This document shows positions 12,703 through 26,011 of a stretch of DNA of 64,000 nt, in pieces. This DNA is from Enterobacter ludwigii. Lineage in GTDB: Bacteria; Pseudomonadota; Gammaproteobacteria; Enterobacterales; Enterobacteriaceae. The notes below the pieces were generated by a model. It saw only the letters and a list, made by a program, of their open reading frames with translations. It had not been told where the DNA came from and ran no database searches. Made by a program: the position numbers and the translations under genes. Within the stretch, counting starts at the first letter, position 1; every line of letters begins with the position of its first letter. Location: the NCBI GenBank assembly GCA_023023105.1, contig CP083824.1:1-64000 (forward strand), read 5' to 3'.

Positions 12703-13995
12703 ATGGATATTCCAGTTACTGCTACAAAAACCGGGCGTCGCCGCTACCTGACGCTGATTATGATCTTTATCACCGTGGTCATTTGCTATGTCGACCGCGC
12801 CAACCTTGCCGTGGCATCGGCCCATATTCAGGAAGAGTTTGGCATCACCAAAGCGGAAATGGGCTACGTCTTTTCGGCGTTCGCCTGGCTTTATACGCTT
12901 TGTCAGATCCCCGGTGGCTGGTTCCTTGACCGCGTGGGCTCGCGCCTGACTTATTTCATCGCCATTTTTGGCTGGTCCGTGGCGACGCTGTTCCAGGGCT
13001 TCGCGACCGGGCTGATGTCGCTAATTGGTCTGCGCGCCATCACCGGGATTTTCGAAGCCCCGGCGTTTCCGACCAACAACCGCATGGTGACCAGCTGGTT
13101 CCCGGAACATGAGCGTGCTTCTGCCGTTGGTTTTTACACTTCCGGGCAGTTTGTCGGCCTGGCGTTCCTGACGCCGCTGCTGATCTGGATCCAGGAGCTG
13201 CTGAGCTGGCATTGGGTATTTATCGTCACCGGCGGGATCGGCATTATCTGGTCGTTTATCTGGTTCAAGGTTTACCAGCCACCGCGTCTGACTAAAAGCA
13301 TCACCAAAGCCGAGCTGGACTACATCCGCGACGGCGGTGGCCTGGTGGACGGTGATGCGCCGGTAAAAAAAGAGGCGCGCCAGCCGCTGACCAAAGCGGA
13401 CTGGAAGCTGGTTTTCCATCGTAAGCTGGTGGGCGTTTACCTGGGCCAGTTCGCGGTCACCTCTACGCTGTGGTTCTTCCTGACCTGGTTCCCTAACTAT
13501 CTGACGCAGGAAAAGGGGATCACTGCGCTGAAAGCTGGCTTTATGACTACAGTACCGTTCCTTGCGGCATTCTTCGGTGTACTGCTCTCGGGCTGGCTGG
13601 CGGATAAACTGGTGAAGAAAGGCGTCTCGCTGGGTGTCGCGCGCAAAACGCCGATTATCTGCGGCCTGCTGATTTCCACCTGCATCATGGGCGCCAACTA
13701 CACCAACGATCCGGTATGGATTATGACCCTGATGGCGGTAGCATTCTTCGGCAACGGTTTTGCCTCCATCACCTGGTCACTGGTCTCATCCCTGGCGCCA
13801 ATGCGTCTGATTGGCCTGACCGGTGGCGTGTTCAACTTTGTCGGTGGGCTCGGCGGCATCACTGTACCGCTGGTCATCGGCTACCTGGCCCAGGATTACG
13901 GCTTTGGCCCGGCGCTGGTCTATATCTCAGCGGTAGCACTGATCGGTGCGCTCTCCTACATTCTGCTGGTGGGCGATGTGAAACGAGTAGGCTAA
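12703..13995 (+). CDS. dgoT: D-galactonate:H+ symporter DgoT
   Basis: DgoT is the inner-membrane MFS importer for D-galactonate (anion:cation symporter family). The ATG at 12703 with GGAGA upstream gives 430 residues starting [16 protein letters not shown], identical in length to E. coli. An earlier in-frame start at 12577 adds an implausible hydrophilic 42 residues. Twelve hydrophobic segments are visible, with VDRANLAVA and WFLDRVGSR motifs typical of the family. It is the last gene of the dgo operon. Confidence 0.95.
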   Translation: MDIPVTATKTGRRRYLTLIMIFITVVICYVDRANLAVASAHIQEEFGITKAEMGYVFSAFAWLYTLCQIPGGWFLDRVGSRLTYFIAIFGWSVATLFQGFATGLMSLIGLRAITGIFEAPAFPTNNRMVTSWFPEHERASAVGFYTSGQFVGLAFLTPLLIWIQELLSWHWVFIVTGGIGIIWSFIWFKVYQPPRLTKSITKAELDYIRDGGGLVDGDAPVKKEARQPLTKADWKLVFHRKLVGVYLGQFAVTSTLWFFLTWFPNYLTQEKGITALKAGFMTTVPFLAAFFGVLLSGWLADKLVKKGVSLGVARKTPIICGLLISTCIMGANYTNDPVWIMTLMAVAFFGNGFASITWSLVSSLAPMRLIGLTGGVFNFVGGLGGITVPLVIGYLAQDYGFGPALVYISAVALIGALSYILLVGDVKRVG

Positions 13996-14010
13996 ATCCC
14001 GCTGATGTTT

Positions 14011-14041
14011 TACCCTGATGCGACAACTGCGCATCAGGGTA
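14011..14041 (+). promoter_or_regulatory. 12-bp perfect hairpin before yidR
   Basis: TACCCTGATGCG and CGCATCAGGGTA pair perfectly around a seven-base ACAACTG loop. The right arm contains the only AGGG-like Shine-Dalgarno core before the yidR ATG (14047). It could end dgoT transcription weakly (no T tract) or mask the yidR ribosome site. Confidence 0.6.
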
Positions 14042-14046
14042 TCTCC

Positions 14047-15276
14047 ATGAAACAAATCACCTTCGCTTCCCGCCATCACCAGCTGACCAATATCAATACC
14101 TGGACGCCGGACAGCCAGTGGCTCGTCTTTGATGTGCGCCCGTCGGGCGCATCGTTCACCGGTGAAACCATTGAGCGAGTCAATGTCAGTACGGGTGAGG
14201 TTGAGGTGATTTATCGTGCCACTGACGGCGCGCATGTCGGCGTGGTGACCGTTCATCCCGCTGAAGATAAGTATGTGTTTATCCACGGCCCGAAACACCC
14301 GGATGCAGACTGGCACTATGATTTTCACCATCGTCAGGGGGTGATTGCGCATCATGGCCAGGTGAGCAACCTGGATGCGATGGATATCACCGCGCCTTAC
14401 ACCGCAGGCGCGTTGCGCGGCGGCAGCCACGTACACGTCTTCAGCCCGAACGGGCAGCTCGTTAGCTTTACCTATAACGACCACGTCCTGCACGAGCGCG
14501 ATCCGAAACTTGATTTACGTAACGTGGGTGTTGCCGCACCGTTTGGCCCAGTGAACCCACAGGGGAACCATCCGCGAGAATATGTCGGTGCATACTGGAG
14601 CGTGCTGGTGAGCCGCACGACGCCAACACCTCAGCCCGGCAGCGATGACATCAACCGCGCCTATGAAGAGGGCTGGGTGAGTAATGACCGGCTGGCGTTT
14701 ATTGGCGATACCCTGTCAGTGCAGGGCGAGAAAGTGCCAGAACTGTTTATTGTTGAGTTGCCTGAGAACGAACAGGGCTGGAAGCAGGCTGGCGATGAGC
14801 CTTTGCAGGGTACGACAGAGACCCTGCCTGCCCCGCCAGCAGGGGTTAAGCAGCGTCGTCTGACCTTTACGCATCAAAGGGCGTATCCGGGGCTTGTGAA
14901 CGTGCCGCGTCACTGGGTGCGCTGTAATCCGCAAGGGACGCAGATCGCGTTTCTGATGCGAGATGATAACGGTATTGTGCAGCTGTGGCTGATCTCTCCT
15001 GAGGGTGGCGAGACGCGCCAGTTAACCCATACGGAGAGCGGTATTCAGTCAGCGTTTAACTGGCACCCTTCCGGGAACATGCTGGGATTCGTACTTGAAA
15101 ATCGGATCGCCTGTTGCGATGCGCAGACTGGTGCGGTGACGTTTTTGACGACCGATCACGGCAACCCACCTTCAGCAGATGCGGTAGTGTTCTCCCCAGA
15201 CGGACGTTTTATTGCGTGGATGGAAGAGACAGGCGGTTTCCGTCAGCTTTGGTTAACAGAAACCGCGCAACACTAG
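14047..15276 (+). CDS. yidR: YidR, DUF3748 beta-propeller-like protein
   Basis: This 409-residue protein is very similar to E. coli YidR. It has TolB/WD40-like strand repeats (WTPDSQWLVFDV, FSPNGQLVSFTY, WHPSGNMLGFVL, FSPDGRFIAWME) that suggest a beta-propeller. No signal peptide is visible, so it is probably cytosolic. The biochemical role is not established. The start at 14047 (MKQITFASRH) matches the family; an upstream in-frame ATG at 14005 would cross the hairpin. Its stop overlaps the convergent yidQ stop within CTAG. Confidence 0.9.
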   Translation: MKQITFASRHHQLTNINTWTPDSQWLVFDVRPSGASFTGETIERVNVSTGEVEVIYRATDGAHVGVVTVHPAEDKYVFIHGPKHPDADWHYDFHHRQGVIAHHGQVSNLDAMDITAPYTAGALRGGSHVHVFSPNGQLVSFTYNDHVLHERDPKLDLRNVGVAAPFGPVNPQGNHPREYVGAYWSVLVSRTTPTPQPGSDDINRAYEEGWVSNDRLAFIGDTLSVQGEKVPELFIVELPENEQGWKQAGDEPLQGTTETLPAPPAGVKQRRLTFTHQRAYPGLVNVPRHWVRCNPQGTQIAFLMRDDNGIVQLWLISPEGGETRQLTHTESGIQSAFNWHPSGNMLGFVLENRIACCDAQTGAVTFLTTDHGNPPSADAVVFSPDGRFIAWMEETGGFRQLWLTETAQH

Positions 15277-15605
15277 CGTGGAGGCAATTCAGCGGGCGGA
15301 ATAACGGCGTTTGTCGCCAGATTCTCCTGCTCGCTTTTTTCTACCCGTGAGCGCACAGAATTGTCCTTACGAAACATATCCCACGGCAGCAGAAGCGTAT
15401 CCGCCACAGCCGTAAACGGCATATCCAGGATAACCAGGGATTTGGTGCCCCAGTTTGTATCGTCATCGGAGATCATCGCCGCGCTGGCACGTGTCCCCGG
15501 ATATGTTCCTTCTTTACCGCCGGTGTGAGACATCACGCTCGAACACCCGCAAAGTAAAACTACCCCGCTGAACGTCGTCAGCTTTATCAGAACATTTTTC
15601 ATCAT
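15273..15605 (-). CDS. yidQ: YidQ lipoprotein (DUF1375)
   Basis: This 110-residue outer-membrane-type lipoprotein has an N-terminal lipobox LLCGC with the acylated cysteine at 21 and Ser at +2, which favours sorting to the outer membrane. The mature part has the family motif SHTGGKEGTYPGTRAS and DMPFTAVADTLLLPWD. Function is unknown; relatives form the YceK/YidQ family. The ATG at 15605 is chosen over 15602 and an upstream GTG. It converges with yidR, sharing four bases at the stops. Confidence 0.9.
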   Translation of the reverse strand: MMKNVLIKLTTFSGVVLLCGCSSVMSHTGGKEGTYPGTRASAAMISDDDTNWGTKSLVILDMPFTAVADTLLLPWDMFRKDNSVRSRVEKSEQENLATNAVIPPAELPPR

Positions 15606-15784
15606 CACTCAGTCATCATTAATGGCACTGCAAAGACCTGCAACTCAGGTTTATAGCGAGCCTTAACCAAAATGGATAGCCCGATAACCCCGCACTGTGG
15701 CAGCCATCGCAATTTAACCCTTTGTGCTGTTGTCCCAGTCTAAGCGAGATGCACGAAAGTGCAAAAAAAAGTGCAGCTGTCGTG
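15606..15784. other. Intergenic region between yidQ and the ibpA promoter
   Basis: About 180 bases with no credible gene on either strand. It must hold the yidQ promoter. I saw no clear repeat. Confidence 0.5.
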
Positions 15785-15813
15785 CTTGAAAAGCCCGGTT
15801 CAAGACCCATTTT
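15785..15813 (+). promoter_or_regulatory. Sigma32 heat-shock promoter of ibpAB
   Basis: CTTGAAA at 15785-15791 and CCCATTT at 15806-15812, with a 14-base spacer, match the RpoH consensus (CTTGAAA, CCCCAT-T). Confidence 0.85.
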
Positions 15814-15829
15814 AAGAATGTAACCACGA

Positions 15830-15921
15830 AAACGAACACGCCTGATGGGTGTTCGGGGTACTAAGGCCTGTCCATGGTGGAAGGCTACATTTTCTCGCTG
15901 ATTTCAGGAGTTTTATTTATG
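15830..15921 (+). promoter_or_regulatory. ROSE-type RNA thermometer in the ibpA leader
   Basis: Directly before ibpA, TCGCT (the ROSE U(U/C)GCU core) faces the Shine-Dalgarno AGGAG across GATTTC. ROSE elements melt at heat-shock temperature to expose the ribosome site. The 5' boundary is approximate. Confidence 0.75.
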
Positions 15922-16329
15922 CGTAACTTCGATCTTTCTCCGCTATACCGTTCTGCAATTGGTTTTGACCGCCTGTTTAACCATTTAGAAAATAACCAAA
16001 GCCAGAGCAACGGCTACCCTCCATACAATGTAGAGTTGGTTGACGAAAACCACTACCGCATCGCGATTGCTGTCGCCGGTTTTGCAGAAAACGAACTGGA
16101 GATCACCGCCCAGGACAACCTGCTGGTGGTGAAAGGTTCCCATACGGCCGAGCAGAAAGAACGTACCTACCTTTACCAGGGCATTGCCGAGCGCAACTTT
16201 GAACGTAAGTTCCAGTTAGCTGAGAACATTCACGTTAAAGGCGCGAACCTGGTCAACGGCCTGCTGTTTATCGAACTGGAACGTGTGATCCCGGAAGAGA
16301 AAAAACCGCGTCGTATCGAAATTAACTAA
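15919..16329 (+). CDS. ibpA: Small heat-shock chaperone IbpA
   Basis: IbpA is a cytosolic alpha-crystallin-type holdase that coats aggregates for DnaK/ClpB. The 136-residue product starts [16 protein letters not shown] and carries the alpha-crystallin domain from about 35 to 125, closing with [23 protein letters not shown] (conserved IxI-like tail RIEIN). It is one residue shorter than E. coli IbpA, by one glycine in the NGYPPYN stretch. AGGAG precedes the ATG at 15919. It is controlled by sigma32 and a ROSE element and forms an operon with ibpB. Confidence 0.97.
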   Translation: MRNFDLSPLYRSAIGFDRLFNHLENNQSQSNGYPPYNVELVDENHYRIAIAVAGFAENELEITAQDNLLVVKGSHTAEQKERTYLYQGIAERNFERKFQLAENIHVKGANLVNGLLFIELERVIPEEKKPRRIEIN

Positions 16330-16369
16330 TTATGCGGGTCGCCTAAGCGGCCCAACCAGAATTGCTTGC

Positions 16370-16468
16370 CGTAATGGGAGCATATGCGAATCCATCGGGA
16401 TTTGCAGGAATAACTGCGCACAAAATTAAACTGTGCCGAACTCGCTTCTCAGAAGGAGATTTAGTATG
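16370..16468 (+). promoter_or_regulatory. Second ROSE-like thermometer before ibpB
   Basis: TCGCTTCT and AGAAGGAGA lie just before the ibpB start, so the U(U/C)GCU core can pair over the Shine-Dalgarno sequence. The upstream GGGTCGC-CTAA-GCGGCCC hairpin (16336-16353) may be an auxiliary stem. E. coli ibpB has a comparable element. Confidence 0.65.
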
Positions 16469-16894
16469 CGTAACTACGATTTATCCCCCCTGCTGCGTCA
16501 GTGGATTGGTTTTGACAAACTGGCTAACGCCCTGCAAAGCACCACCGAGCAACAGACATTTCCGCCGTACAACATCGAAAAGAGCGATGATAACCACTAT
16601 CGCATTACCCTGGCGCTGGCCGGTTTCCGTCAGGACGATTTGGATATCCAGCTTGAAGGTACGCGTCTGACCGTGAAGGGTACGCCGGAAAAACCAGAAA
16701 CCGAGACCAAATGGTTACATCAGGGATTGGTCACTCAGCCGTTTAGCCTGAGCTTTACCCTGGCCGATCATATGGAAGTCTCCGGTGCGACTTTCACCAA
16801 CGGGCTGTTGCATATCGACCTGACCCGTAATGTGCCGGAAGCTATCGCGCCACAGCGTATCGCCATTAGCGAGCGGCCTGCGTTAAACAGTTAA
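16466..16894 (+). CDS. ibpB: Small heat-shock chaperone IbpB
   Basis: IbpB partners IbpA in mixed oligomers that hold denatured proteins and help release them to DnaK/ClpB. The 142-residue product equals the E. coli length and starts [16 protein letters not shown]. Its alpha-crystallin domain runs from about 35 to 125, followed by a C-terminal RIAI tail. AAGGAG sits before the ATG at 16466. It is second in the ibpAB operon with a 136-base spacer. Confidence 0.97.
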   Translation: MRNYDLSPLLRQWIGFDKLANALQSTTEQQTFPPYNIEKSDDNHYRITLALAGFRQDDLDIQLEGTRLTVKGTPEKPETETKWLHQGLVTQPFSLSFTLADHMEVSGATFTNGLLHIDLTRNVPEAIAPQRIAISERPALNS

Positions 16895-16912
16895 CAAGCC
16901 CGCCGATCCTGT

Positions 16913-16942
16913 AGGTCGGGTAAGGCGTAGCCGCCACCCGAC
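16913..16942. repeat. REP-like palindrome after ibpB
   Basis: GTCGGGT-AA-GGCG, a TAG loop, CCGCC-ACCCGAC. It resembles the extragenic palindromes common in Enterobacter and lies between ibpB and its terminator. Confidence 0.65.
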
Positions 16943-16962
16943 AATACTCACCAACTGCACAA

Positions 16963-16987
16963 AGCCCTGCCCCAGCAGGGCTTTTTT
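16963..16987 (+). terminator. Intrinsic terminator after ibpB
   Basis: AGCCCTGC, a CCCA loop, GCAGGGCT and six T. Confidence 0.9.
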
Positions 16988-17066
16988 GTGCGCCATCGCC
17001 CATACAACTACGTCTGGCTCTGAGAGAATCCTCGTCATAACTAAGGTTATGCACAGGAAGTGGATC

Positions 17067-18728
17067 ATGAGTGATATCGCGTTAACGGTTAGCGTGTTGG
17101 CCCTGGTCGCTGTAGTTGGACTGTGGATAGGTAATATCAAAATCCGTGGCGTCGGGTTTGGGATTGGCGGGGTTCTGTTTGGCGGAATTTTTGTCGGGCA
17201 CTTTGCCGACAAACTCGGGCTGGTCCTCAGCGCCGAAATGCTCCACTTTATTCAGGAATTCGGTCTGATCCTCTTCGTTTATACCATCGGTATTCAGGTG
17301 GGGCCGGGCTTTTTTGCCTCACTTCGGGTTTCCGGATTACGGCTTAACCTGTTTGCTCTCGGCATTGTGGTGATGGGCGGGCTGGTTACCGCTATTCTGC
17401 ATAAAGTCTTTGATATCCCGCTGCCTGTGGTGTTGGGTATCTTCTCCGGGGCGGTGACCAACACACCGGCACTCGGTGCAGGGCAGCAAATTCTGCGCGA
17501 TTTGGGTATCGAACCCGGTATTGTCGACCAGATGGGGATGAGCTACGCCATGGCCTATCCGTTTGGGATTTGCGGCATTCTGCTCTCCATGTGGCTGGTA
17601 CGCGTCCTGTTCCGGATTAACGTCGACAAAGAGGCGAAGGACCACGAAACCACCCTCACTAACGGCCATATGCCGATCAAAACCATCAATATTCGGGTTG
17701 ATAACCCCAATCTGAACAACATGGCGATTCAGGATGTGCCGATCCTGAACAGCGCCAATATCATCTGCTCCCGCCTTAAGCGTGACGATATGCTGATGGT
17801 GCCCGCGCCCGGCACCGTCATTCAGCAAGGCGATTTGCTGCATCTGGTCGGCCAGCCAGGGGATTTAAACAACGCGCGGCTGGTGATTGGTCAGGAAGTG
17901 GATACGTCGCTCTCAACCCGTGGCACCGATATGCGCGTGGAACGTGTGGTGGTGACTAACGAGCACGTTCTGGGCAAGAAAATACGCGATCTGCAGGTAA
18001 AAGAGCGCTACGACGTGGTGATCTCCCGTCTTAACCGTGCGGGTGTCGAGTTAGTCGCCAGCCCAGAGGCTAGCCTGCAGTTCGGCGATATCCTTAATCT
18101 GGTCGGGCGTCCGTCGTCTATTGATGCTGTGGCGGATATGGTCGGCAACGCCCAGCAAAAACTGCAGCAGGTGCAGATGCTGCCCGTGTTTATCGGTATC
18201 GGGCTTGGCGTGCTGCTGGGCTCCATTCCGCTGTACGTGCCGGGTTTCCCGGTTGCGCTGAAGCTGGGCCTGGCGGGCGGGCCGCTGATTATGGCGCTCA
18301 TCCTTGGTCGTATCGGCTGCATCGGTAAGCTCTACTGGTTTATGCCACCGAGCGCCAACCTGGCGCTGCGCGAGCTCGGCATCGTGCTGTTCCTGGCCGT
18401 TGTCGGCCTGAAATCCGGCGGTGATTTTGTCGATACCCTGGTCAAGGGCGAAGGGATGAGTTGGGTCGGCTACGGGATATTTATCACGGCGATCCCGCTG
18501 CTGACGGTGGGCATTCTGGCGCGGATGTTCGCCAAAATGAACTATCTGACGCTGTGCGGTATGCTGGCGGGCTCCATGACGGACCCTCCCGCGCTAGCCT
18601 TTGCCAATAACCTGCACGCCACCAGCGGTGCGGCGGCATTGTCCTATGCCACGGTATACCCGCTGGTCATGTTCCTGCGCATCATCACCCCGCAGCTACT
18701 GGCGGTGCTGTTCTGGGGGATGAGCTAG
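17067..18728 (+). CDS. yidE: YidE, putative AAE-family transporter with RCK_C domains
   Basis: This 553-residue inner-membrane protein has two blocks of about five hydrophobic helices (about 5-180 and 375-553) around a cytosolic centre. The centre holds two TrkA-C/RCK_C-like segments (around [18 protein letters not shown] and [24 protein letters not shown]). This is the layout of the aspartate:alanine exchanger family. The start at 17067 ([13 protein letters not shown]) matches E. coli exactly in length. The substrate is not known. Its last 33 bases overlap the convergent yidP gene. Confidence 0.93.
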   Translation: MSDIALTVSVLALVAVVGLWIGNIKIRGVGFGIGGVLFGGIFVGHFADKLGLVLSAEMLHFIQEFGLILFVYTIGIQVGPGFFASLRVSGLRLNLFALGIVVMGGLVTAILHKVFDIPLPVVLGIFSGAVTNTPALGAGQQILRDLGIEPGIVDQMGMSYAMAYPFGICGILLSMWLVRVLFRINVDKEAKDHETTLTNGHMPIKTINIRVDNPNLNNMAIQDVPILNSANIICSRLKRDDMLMVPAPGTVIQQGDLLHLVGQPGDLNNARLVIGQEVDTSLSTRGTDMRVERVVVTNEHVLGKKIRDLQVKERYDVVISRLNRAGVELVASPEASLQFGDILNLVGRPSSIDAVADMVGNAQQKLQQVQMLPVFIGIGLGVLLGSIPLYVPGFPVALKLGLAGGPLIMALILGRIGCIGKLYWFMPPSANLALRELGIVLFLAVVGLKSGGDFVDTLVKGEGMSWVGYGIFITAIPLLTVGILARMFAKMNYLTLCGMLAGSMTDPPALAFANNLHATSGAAALSYATVYPLVMFLRIITPQLLAVLFWGMS

Positions 18729-19442
18729 TAATTCGTCCGGGTGGATGCGCCGCAGATGGTAGTCCACCTGGTAATCGCTGGTATTACGGAACATCACGGA
18801 ATAATTGAGGAACTCGCCGCTGTCGCTGTATGAGAGAGACGTAATTCGCAGCAGCGGCGTTTGTTCCGGCAGGTTCAGGTAACCGGCCAGCTGTTTATCT
18901 GCCAGCACTGGCGTCAGGCTCTCGTAGTTGCCGCTGATGGTGATCCCGCACTCCTTCTCGATGTAATCAAACTTCGACCCTTCAAGATGCGCCAGCGACA
19001 GATTGCGAAACAGCTTCACGGGCATAAAGCTGTCCTCCAGCATCAGGGGTTTCCCCTCCACGAAACGCACGCGACGCGAAAAGTAGATCCGTTCATCCAC
19101 CTGTATCCGCAGCTGGCTGGCGATGGCGGGCGGTGCGGGCATGACTTCGAACTGCAACACCTTGCTCTGCACCTCTTTCCCCTGCTGACGCAGCACCTCC
19201 ACCAGCCCGGTCAGGTTAGTGGTTTCATGGTGGACATCTTTACGCGATACAAACGTCCCGCTGCCGTGGCGCCGCTCCACCAGCCCCCAACTGACCAGCA
19301 GGTCCAGTGCCTTTCGAATGGTCATCCGCGCCACGCCGAATTCCTGTGCCAACGTCTTTTCACCAGGAAGCGGGCTGCCGATGTTGTAGTCCGACGAATT
19401 CAGCCGCAGCCGTAATCTGTCGGCAATAGATTTGTAGATCAC
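18696..19442 (-). CDS. yidP: GntR/HutC-family regulator YidP
   Basis: This 248-residue regulator has an N-terminal winged helix (about 3-70, with [19 protein letters not shown]) and a C-terminal UTRA effector domain (about 90-235). It is divergent from the aglAB operon with about 220 bases between them, and is likely its local repressor responding to a sugar phosphate. E. coli places yidP beside the glv genes in the same way. The 3' end overlaps yidE by 33 bases tail to tail. Confidence 0.88.
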   Translation of the reverse strand: MIYKSIADRLRLRLNSSDYNIGSPLPGEKTLAQEFGVARMTIRKALDLLVSWGLVERRHGSGTFVSRKDVHHETTNLTGLVEVLRQQGKEVQSKVLQFEVMPAPPAIASQLRIQVDERIYFSRRVRFVEGKPLMLEDSFMPVKLFRNLSLAHLEGSKFDYIEKECGITISGNYESLTPVLADKQLAGYLNLPEQTPLLRITSLSYSDSGEFLNYSVMFRNTSDYQVDYHLRRIHPDELLAHPPEQHRQ

Positions 19443-19664
19443 CAGTAGACCTCTCTGCCCTTTTCTGGCGGTGGATTGCGTCCTGACATGTCCATATTTA
19501 TAACGAAAAGTAGACCTGACTGGTCAAAATAAAACCATGAATGCGATCACGAATCGCAGCGGCACGCCATGTTCGCGCATCAGTAAGTTCTTATGCTCAC
19601 CTCAGGCCAGCAAAAAACCATAAAGGCCTCTACCCCCTACAGGTTGTTACGTGAGGATTTAAAA

Positions 19665-22606
<2,942 letters not shown>

Positions 22607-22613
22607 CCTTTCC

Positions 22614-22637
22614 GACCGGCATCGCCCGATGCCGGTC
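22614..22637 (+). terminator. Strong hairpin after aglB
   Basis: GACCGGCATC, a GCCC loop, GATGCCGGTC: ten perfect pairs eight bases after the stop. The following TCCTTGTCCTTG is T-rich but not a clean tract, so it may be a weaker or Rho-assisted terminator. Confidence 0.7.
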
Positions 22638-22698
22638 TCCTTGTCCTTGTCGATTTACGCTATGCTGAAGCCTGTCTCTGGCACGACAAGGAACCTTC

Positions 22699-23046
22699 AT
22701 GAAAATTTCCCGCCTCGGTGAAGCGCCGGACTATCGCTTCTCTCTGGCTAATGAACGCACATTTCTGGCGTGGATCCGCACCGCGCTGGGCTTTCTTGCC
22801 GCAGGGGTGGGTCTCGATCAACTCGCGCCTGATTTTGCCACACCGTTGATTCGCGAGGTGCTGGCGTTGCTGCTGTGCCTGTTCGCGGGGGTACTGGCGA
22901 TTTACGGCTACCTGCGCTGGCTGCGCAATGAGAAGGCGATGCGTCTGAAGCAGGATCTGCCCTATACGCGCGGGTTACTCATCATCAGTACGATCCTGCT
23001 GACGGTGGCGGGGGTGATTATGGTGCTGGTGTTCTATGGCGGATAG
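22699..23046 (+). CDS. yidH: Inner-membrane protein YidH (DUF202)
   Basis: This 115-residue membrane protein has three hydrophobic helices (about 22-40, 51-72, 91-113) and the DUF202 signature LANERTFLAWIRTALGF. The length equals E. coli YidH. Function is unknown; some members of this family form channels or regulate transport. It overlaps yidG by 11 bases, so the pair is probably co-translated. Confidence 0.92.
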   Translation: MKISRLGEAPDYRFSLANERTFLAWIRTALGFLAAGVGLDQLAPDFATPLIREVLALLLCLFAGVLAIYGYLRWLRNEKAMRLKQDLPYTRGLLIISTILLTVAGVIMVLVFYGG

Positions 23047-23383
23047 CCGCAAAGCGCGACGCGAAGCGGACCCCGGCCTGCAGCCGGAGCGGACGTCACT
23101 CGCCTGGCTGCGCACGCTGCTGGGGTATGGCGCGCTGATTGCCCTGGCGATTAAGCACAACTGGCACCGTACAGGGGTGCCATTTTGGATCTCACTGGTT
23201 GTGCTGGCGTTGGTGGCACTCATTTTATGGCGCTATACCCGCAGCCGTAACCTGATGGATGTGTCGCAGGACGATTTTGTACAGCCGAAGGCGGTGCGGG
23301 ATAAATTCCTGATCGCCCTGGCTGTACTGTCCCTGTCACTGCTGTTTGCGGTAACCCACCTACAGGCTATTTTTTCCCTTTAG
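23036..23383 (+). CDS. yidG: Inner-membrane protein YidG (DUF202)
   Basis: This 115-residue partner of YidH repeats the DUF202 layout: [19 protein letters not shown] near residue 17, then three hydrophobic helices. It is five residues shorter than E. coli YidG. The start at 23036 lies inside the end of yidH. The stop lies 17 bases inside the convergent dsdA gene, so the two transcripts overlap tail to tail. Function unknown. Confidence 0.9.
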   Translation: MADSRKARREADPGLQPERTSLAWLRTLLGYGALIALAIKHNWHRTGVPFWISLVVLALVALILWRYTRSRNLMDVSQDDFVQPKAVRDKFLIALAVLSLSLLFAVTHLQAIFSL

Positions 23384-24656
23384 CCAGATATTTCGCCATC
23401 TCGTCTTCCGGTACCATTCCGCCGCCGGTCGCCCAGACCAGGTGGGTGACGTTCGCACCGGCATCCACGCGCACCGGCCCGGCCATGCCTGCCAGCGCCG
23501 ACGGTTCCAGGCGGATCCCTTCCTCCTGCGCCAGCCAGCCGAGCATGTCGTACATGCTCTGATCGGAAAGCGTATAGAACCCGTCAAGCAGGCGTTCCAT
23601 CGCGCGGCCCACGAAGCCGGACGCCCGTCCTACGGCCAGACCGTCCGCCGCCGTCACGTTATCAATGCCCAGATCCTGCACCGCGATTTCATCGTGCAGG
23701 CCGGTGTAGACGCCCAGCAGCATGCACGGCGAATGCGTTGGCTCCGCGAAGAAGCAATGAACGTTATCGCCAAAAGCCAGCTTCAGGCCAAACGCCACAC
23801 CGCCAGGACCGCCGCCGACGCCGCATGGCAGGTATACATACAGCGGATGTTCTGCATCCACTACGCGTCCCTGGGCAGCAAACTGTGCCTTAAGGCGCTC
23901 GCCTGCCACCGCATAGCCCAGGAACAGGGTGCGGGAGTTTTCATCGTCAATGAAGAAGCAGTTCGGATCGCTTTCTGCCGCTTTGCGCCCCTGTTCCACC
24001 GCCACGCCGTAATCCTGCTCATACTCCACGACGATCACGCCGTGGCTGCGCAGTTTGGCTTTCTTCCACTCGCGGGCGTCGGCGGACATATGCACCGTCA
24101 CCTTAAAGCCGATGCGTGCGCTCATAATGCCGATAGACATCCCCAGGTTGCCGGTTGAGCCTACCGCAATGCTGTACTGGCTGAAGAAGTCCTTAAAGCG
24201 CGGCTCCAGCAGGATGCTGTAGTCGTCTTCAATGCTCAGCAATCCGGCTTCCAGCGCCAGTTTTTCGGCGTGGGTCAGTACTTCATAGATGCCGCCGCGC
24301 GCTTTGATGGAGCCAGAGATCGGCAGATGGCTGTCTTTTTTCAGCAGCAGGGTGCCAGGAATGTTTGTAGCAAATTCCTTCTCCAGCCGTTTTTGCATTG
24401 CCGGAATGGCAACCAGTTCAGATTCGATGATGCCATTGGTCGCCGCCGTTTCCGGGAATGCTTTCGCCAGATACGGCGCGAAGCGGTTGAGACGAGCATG
24501 CGCGTCGTCCACGTCGGCTTTGGTCAGCCCGACGTAAGGCAATCCTTCTGCCAGCGTGGTAGTGCGCGGGTTAAGCCAGGTGGTTTCTTTCAGGGCAATC
24601 AGATCCTCAACCAGAGGAAACTGTGCGGTTAAAGTAGTGATAGTTGCGTTTTCCAT
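23367..24656 (-). CDS. dsdA: D-serine ammonia-lyase
   Basis: DsdA is a PLP enzyme that converts D-serine to pyruvate and ammonia. The PLP lysine is K118 ([11 protein letters not shown]) and the phosphate-binding loop VGSTGNLG is present. The product is 429 residues, 13 shorter than E. coli. The difference is one in-frame contraction near the C terminus, where [16 protein letters not shown] replaces a longer E. coli loop containing SYQQMHGFSAEQL. The conserved ATGGGMVPE tail is intact. It lies 17 bases after dsdX, forming the dsdXA operon. Confidence 0.93.
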   Translation of the reverse strand: MENATITTLTAQFPLVEDLIALKETTWLNPRTTTLAEGLPYVGLTKADVDDAHARLNRFAPYLAKAFPETAATNGIIESELVAIPAMQKRLEKEFATNIPGTLLLKKDSHLPISGSIKARGGIYEVLTHAEKLALEAGLLSIEDDYSILLEPRFKDFFSQYSIAVGSTGNLGMSIGIMSARIGFKVTVHMSADAREWKKAKLRSHGVIVVEYEQDYGVAVEQGRKAAESDPNCFFIDDENSRTLFLGYAVAGERLKAQFAAQGRVVDAEHPLYVYLPCGVGGGPGGVAFGLKLAFGDNVHCFFAEPTHSPCMLLGVYTGLHDEIAVQDLGIDNVTAADGLAVGRASGFVGRAMERLLDGFYTLSDQSMYDMLGWLAQEEGIRLEPSALAGMAGPVRVDAGANVTHLVWATGGGMVPEDEMAKYLAKGKK

Positions 24657-24673
24657 AATACGTCTCTTCGCGC

Positions 24674-26011
24674 TCAGATAATGAAAGAAAGCAGGAATGT
24701 GCCGCCAAGTGCAAGCACCGAGGCGATAAACGTCGCCGTCGTATAGTATTTGAAGGTCTCATTCAGGGTCGCGCCGCAGTACTGCTTCACCAGCCAGAAG
24801 AGAGAATCCGTGACGATCGTGCAGCCAATGGCGCCGGAACCGATGGCAATAGTAATGATCTCCGGGCTGACGTTCGGATAGAGTGGCAGCATCGGTGCAA
24901 CAATCGCGGTGGCGCCCATCATCGCCACCGTAGCCGAACCCACGGCGGCATGCAGAACCAGCGCCACCAGCCAGGCGAGCAGGATAGGGTGCATGTGCAG
25001 GTTCGAGAGAATATGCGCCAGCGTATCCGCCAGCCCGCTGGTTTTCAGGATGGCGTTAAACGCCCCGCCTGCGCCGATAATCAGCAAAATGTTGGCGATA
25101 GAGCCAAAACCGTGCTCGGTATGGGTCAGCATTGCGCCCATGCTCATATGCTGGCGGATCCCCAGCAGGTAGTAGGCGACAAACACGGCGATAAACATCG
25201 CGGTGATCGGGTTGCCGATAAACTCCAGCAGCGTATACAGCGTGCCGTCTTTCGCCATATTTAACTCAGCGATGGTTTTCACCAGCATCAGGGCAATCGG
25301 CAGCAGCACCGTGAACAGCGTCGCACCCAGCGATGGCAGCGTATGCTCTTCCCGCACTTTCAGGTCTGAAAATTCCGCCGGAACCGGTTTAAACGGCAGA
25401 CGGTTGCCAAGCAGTTTCAGGAACAGCGGGCCGCCGATCAGCGAGGCCATCAGGCCCACCAGCAGACCGTAGACGATAACCGTTCCGACGTCCGCACCTA
25501 ATTTATTGGTGACAAACAGCGCCGCAGGATGGGGAGGCACCACGCAGTGCACCGCCATCAATGCGGTACAGAGCGGAATGGCAAGTTTGAGCAGTGAGGT
25601 GTGGGTCTTTTTGGCAATGGAAAATGCCAGCGGTATCAGCAGCACCACGCCCACTTCCACAAACAGCGTGATCCCGCAAATCATCCCCACGAGCACCATA
25701 ATCACGTCTGCTGACAGCCAGCGGCAGCGCTGCAACGCGATCCCGATGCGCTCTGCCGCCCCGGAGACTTCCATCATCTTGCCAAGAATAGTGCCAAGGC
25801 CGATTACTGCCGCCAGGAAGCCCAGCGTACCGCCAATCCCGCTCTCAATGGCGTTCACCATATCCAGCGGGCTCATCCCCATCATCGCGCCGACGAAAAA
25901 GCTCGCCAGCAGCAGCGCGAGGAACGGGTGAAACTTCAGTTTTACGATGGTTAAAACAATCAACACGATGCTGACAAGCAGCGTTGCCACAACCCAGACC
26001 TGAGATCCCAT
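24674..26011 (-). CDS. dsdX: D-serine transporter DsdX (GntP family)
   Basis: DsdX is an inner-membrane D-serine/H+ permease. The 445-residue product equals the E. coli length and has about 12 hydrophobic segments, with [12 protein letters not shown] and GSATVAMM motifs of the gluconate:H+ symporter family. It is the first gene of dsdXA, divergent from the regulator dsdC. The activator in this strain appears broken, so induction may be lost. Confidence 0.95.
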   Translation of the reverse strand: MGSQVWVVATLLVSIVLIVLTIVKLKFHPFLALLLASFFVGAMMGMSPLDMVNAIESGIGGTLGFLAAVIGLGTILGKMMEVSGAAERIGIALQRCRWLSADVIMVLVGMICGITLFVEVGVVLLIPLAFSIAKKTHTSLLKLAIPLCTALMAVHCVVPPHPAALFVTNKLGADVGTVIVYGLLVGLMASLIGGPLFLKLLGNRLPFKPVPAEFSDLKVREEHTLPSLGATLFTVLLPIALMLVKTIAELNMAKDGTLYTLLEFIGNPITAMFIAVFVAYYLLGIRQHMSMGAMLTHTEHGFGSIANILLIIGAGGAFNAILKTSGLADTLAHILSNLHMHPILLAWLVALVLHAAVGSATVAMMGATAIVAPMLPLYPNVSPEIITIAIGSGAIGCTIVTDSLFWLVKQYCGATLNETFKYYTTATFIASVLALGGTFLLSFII

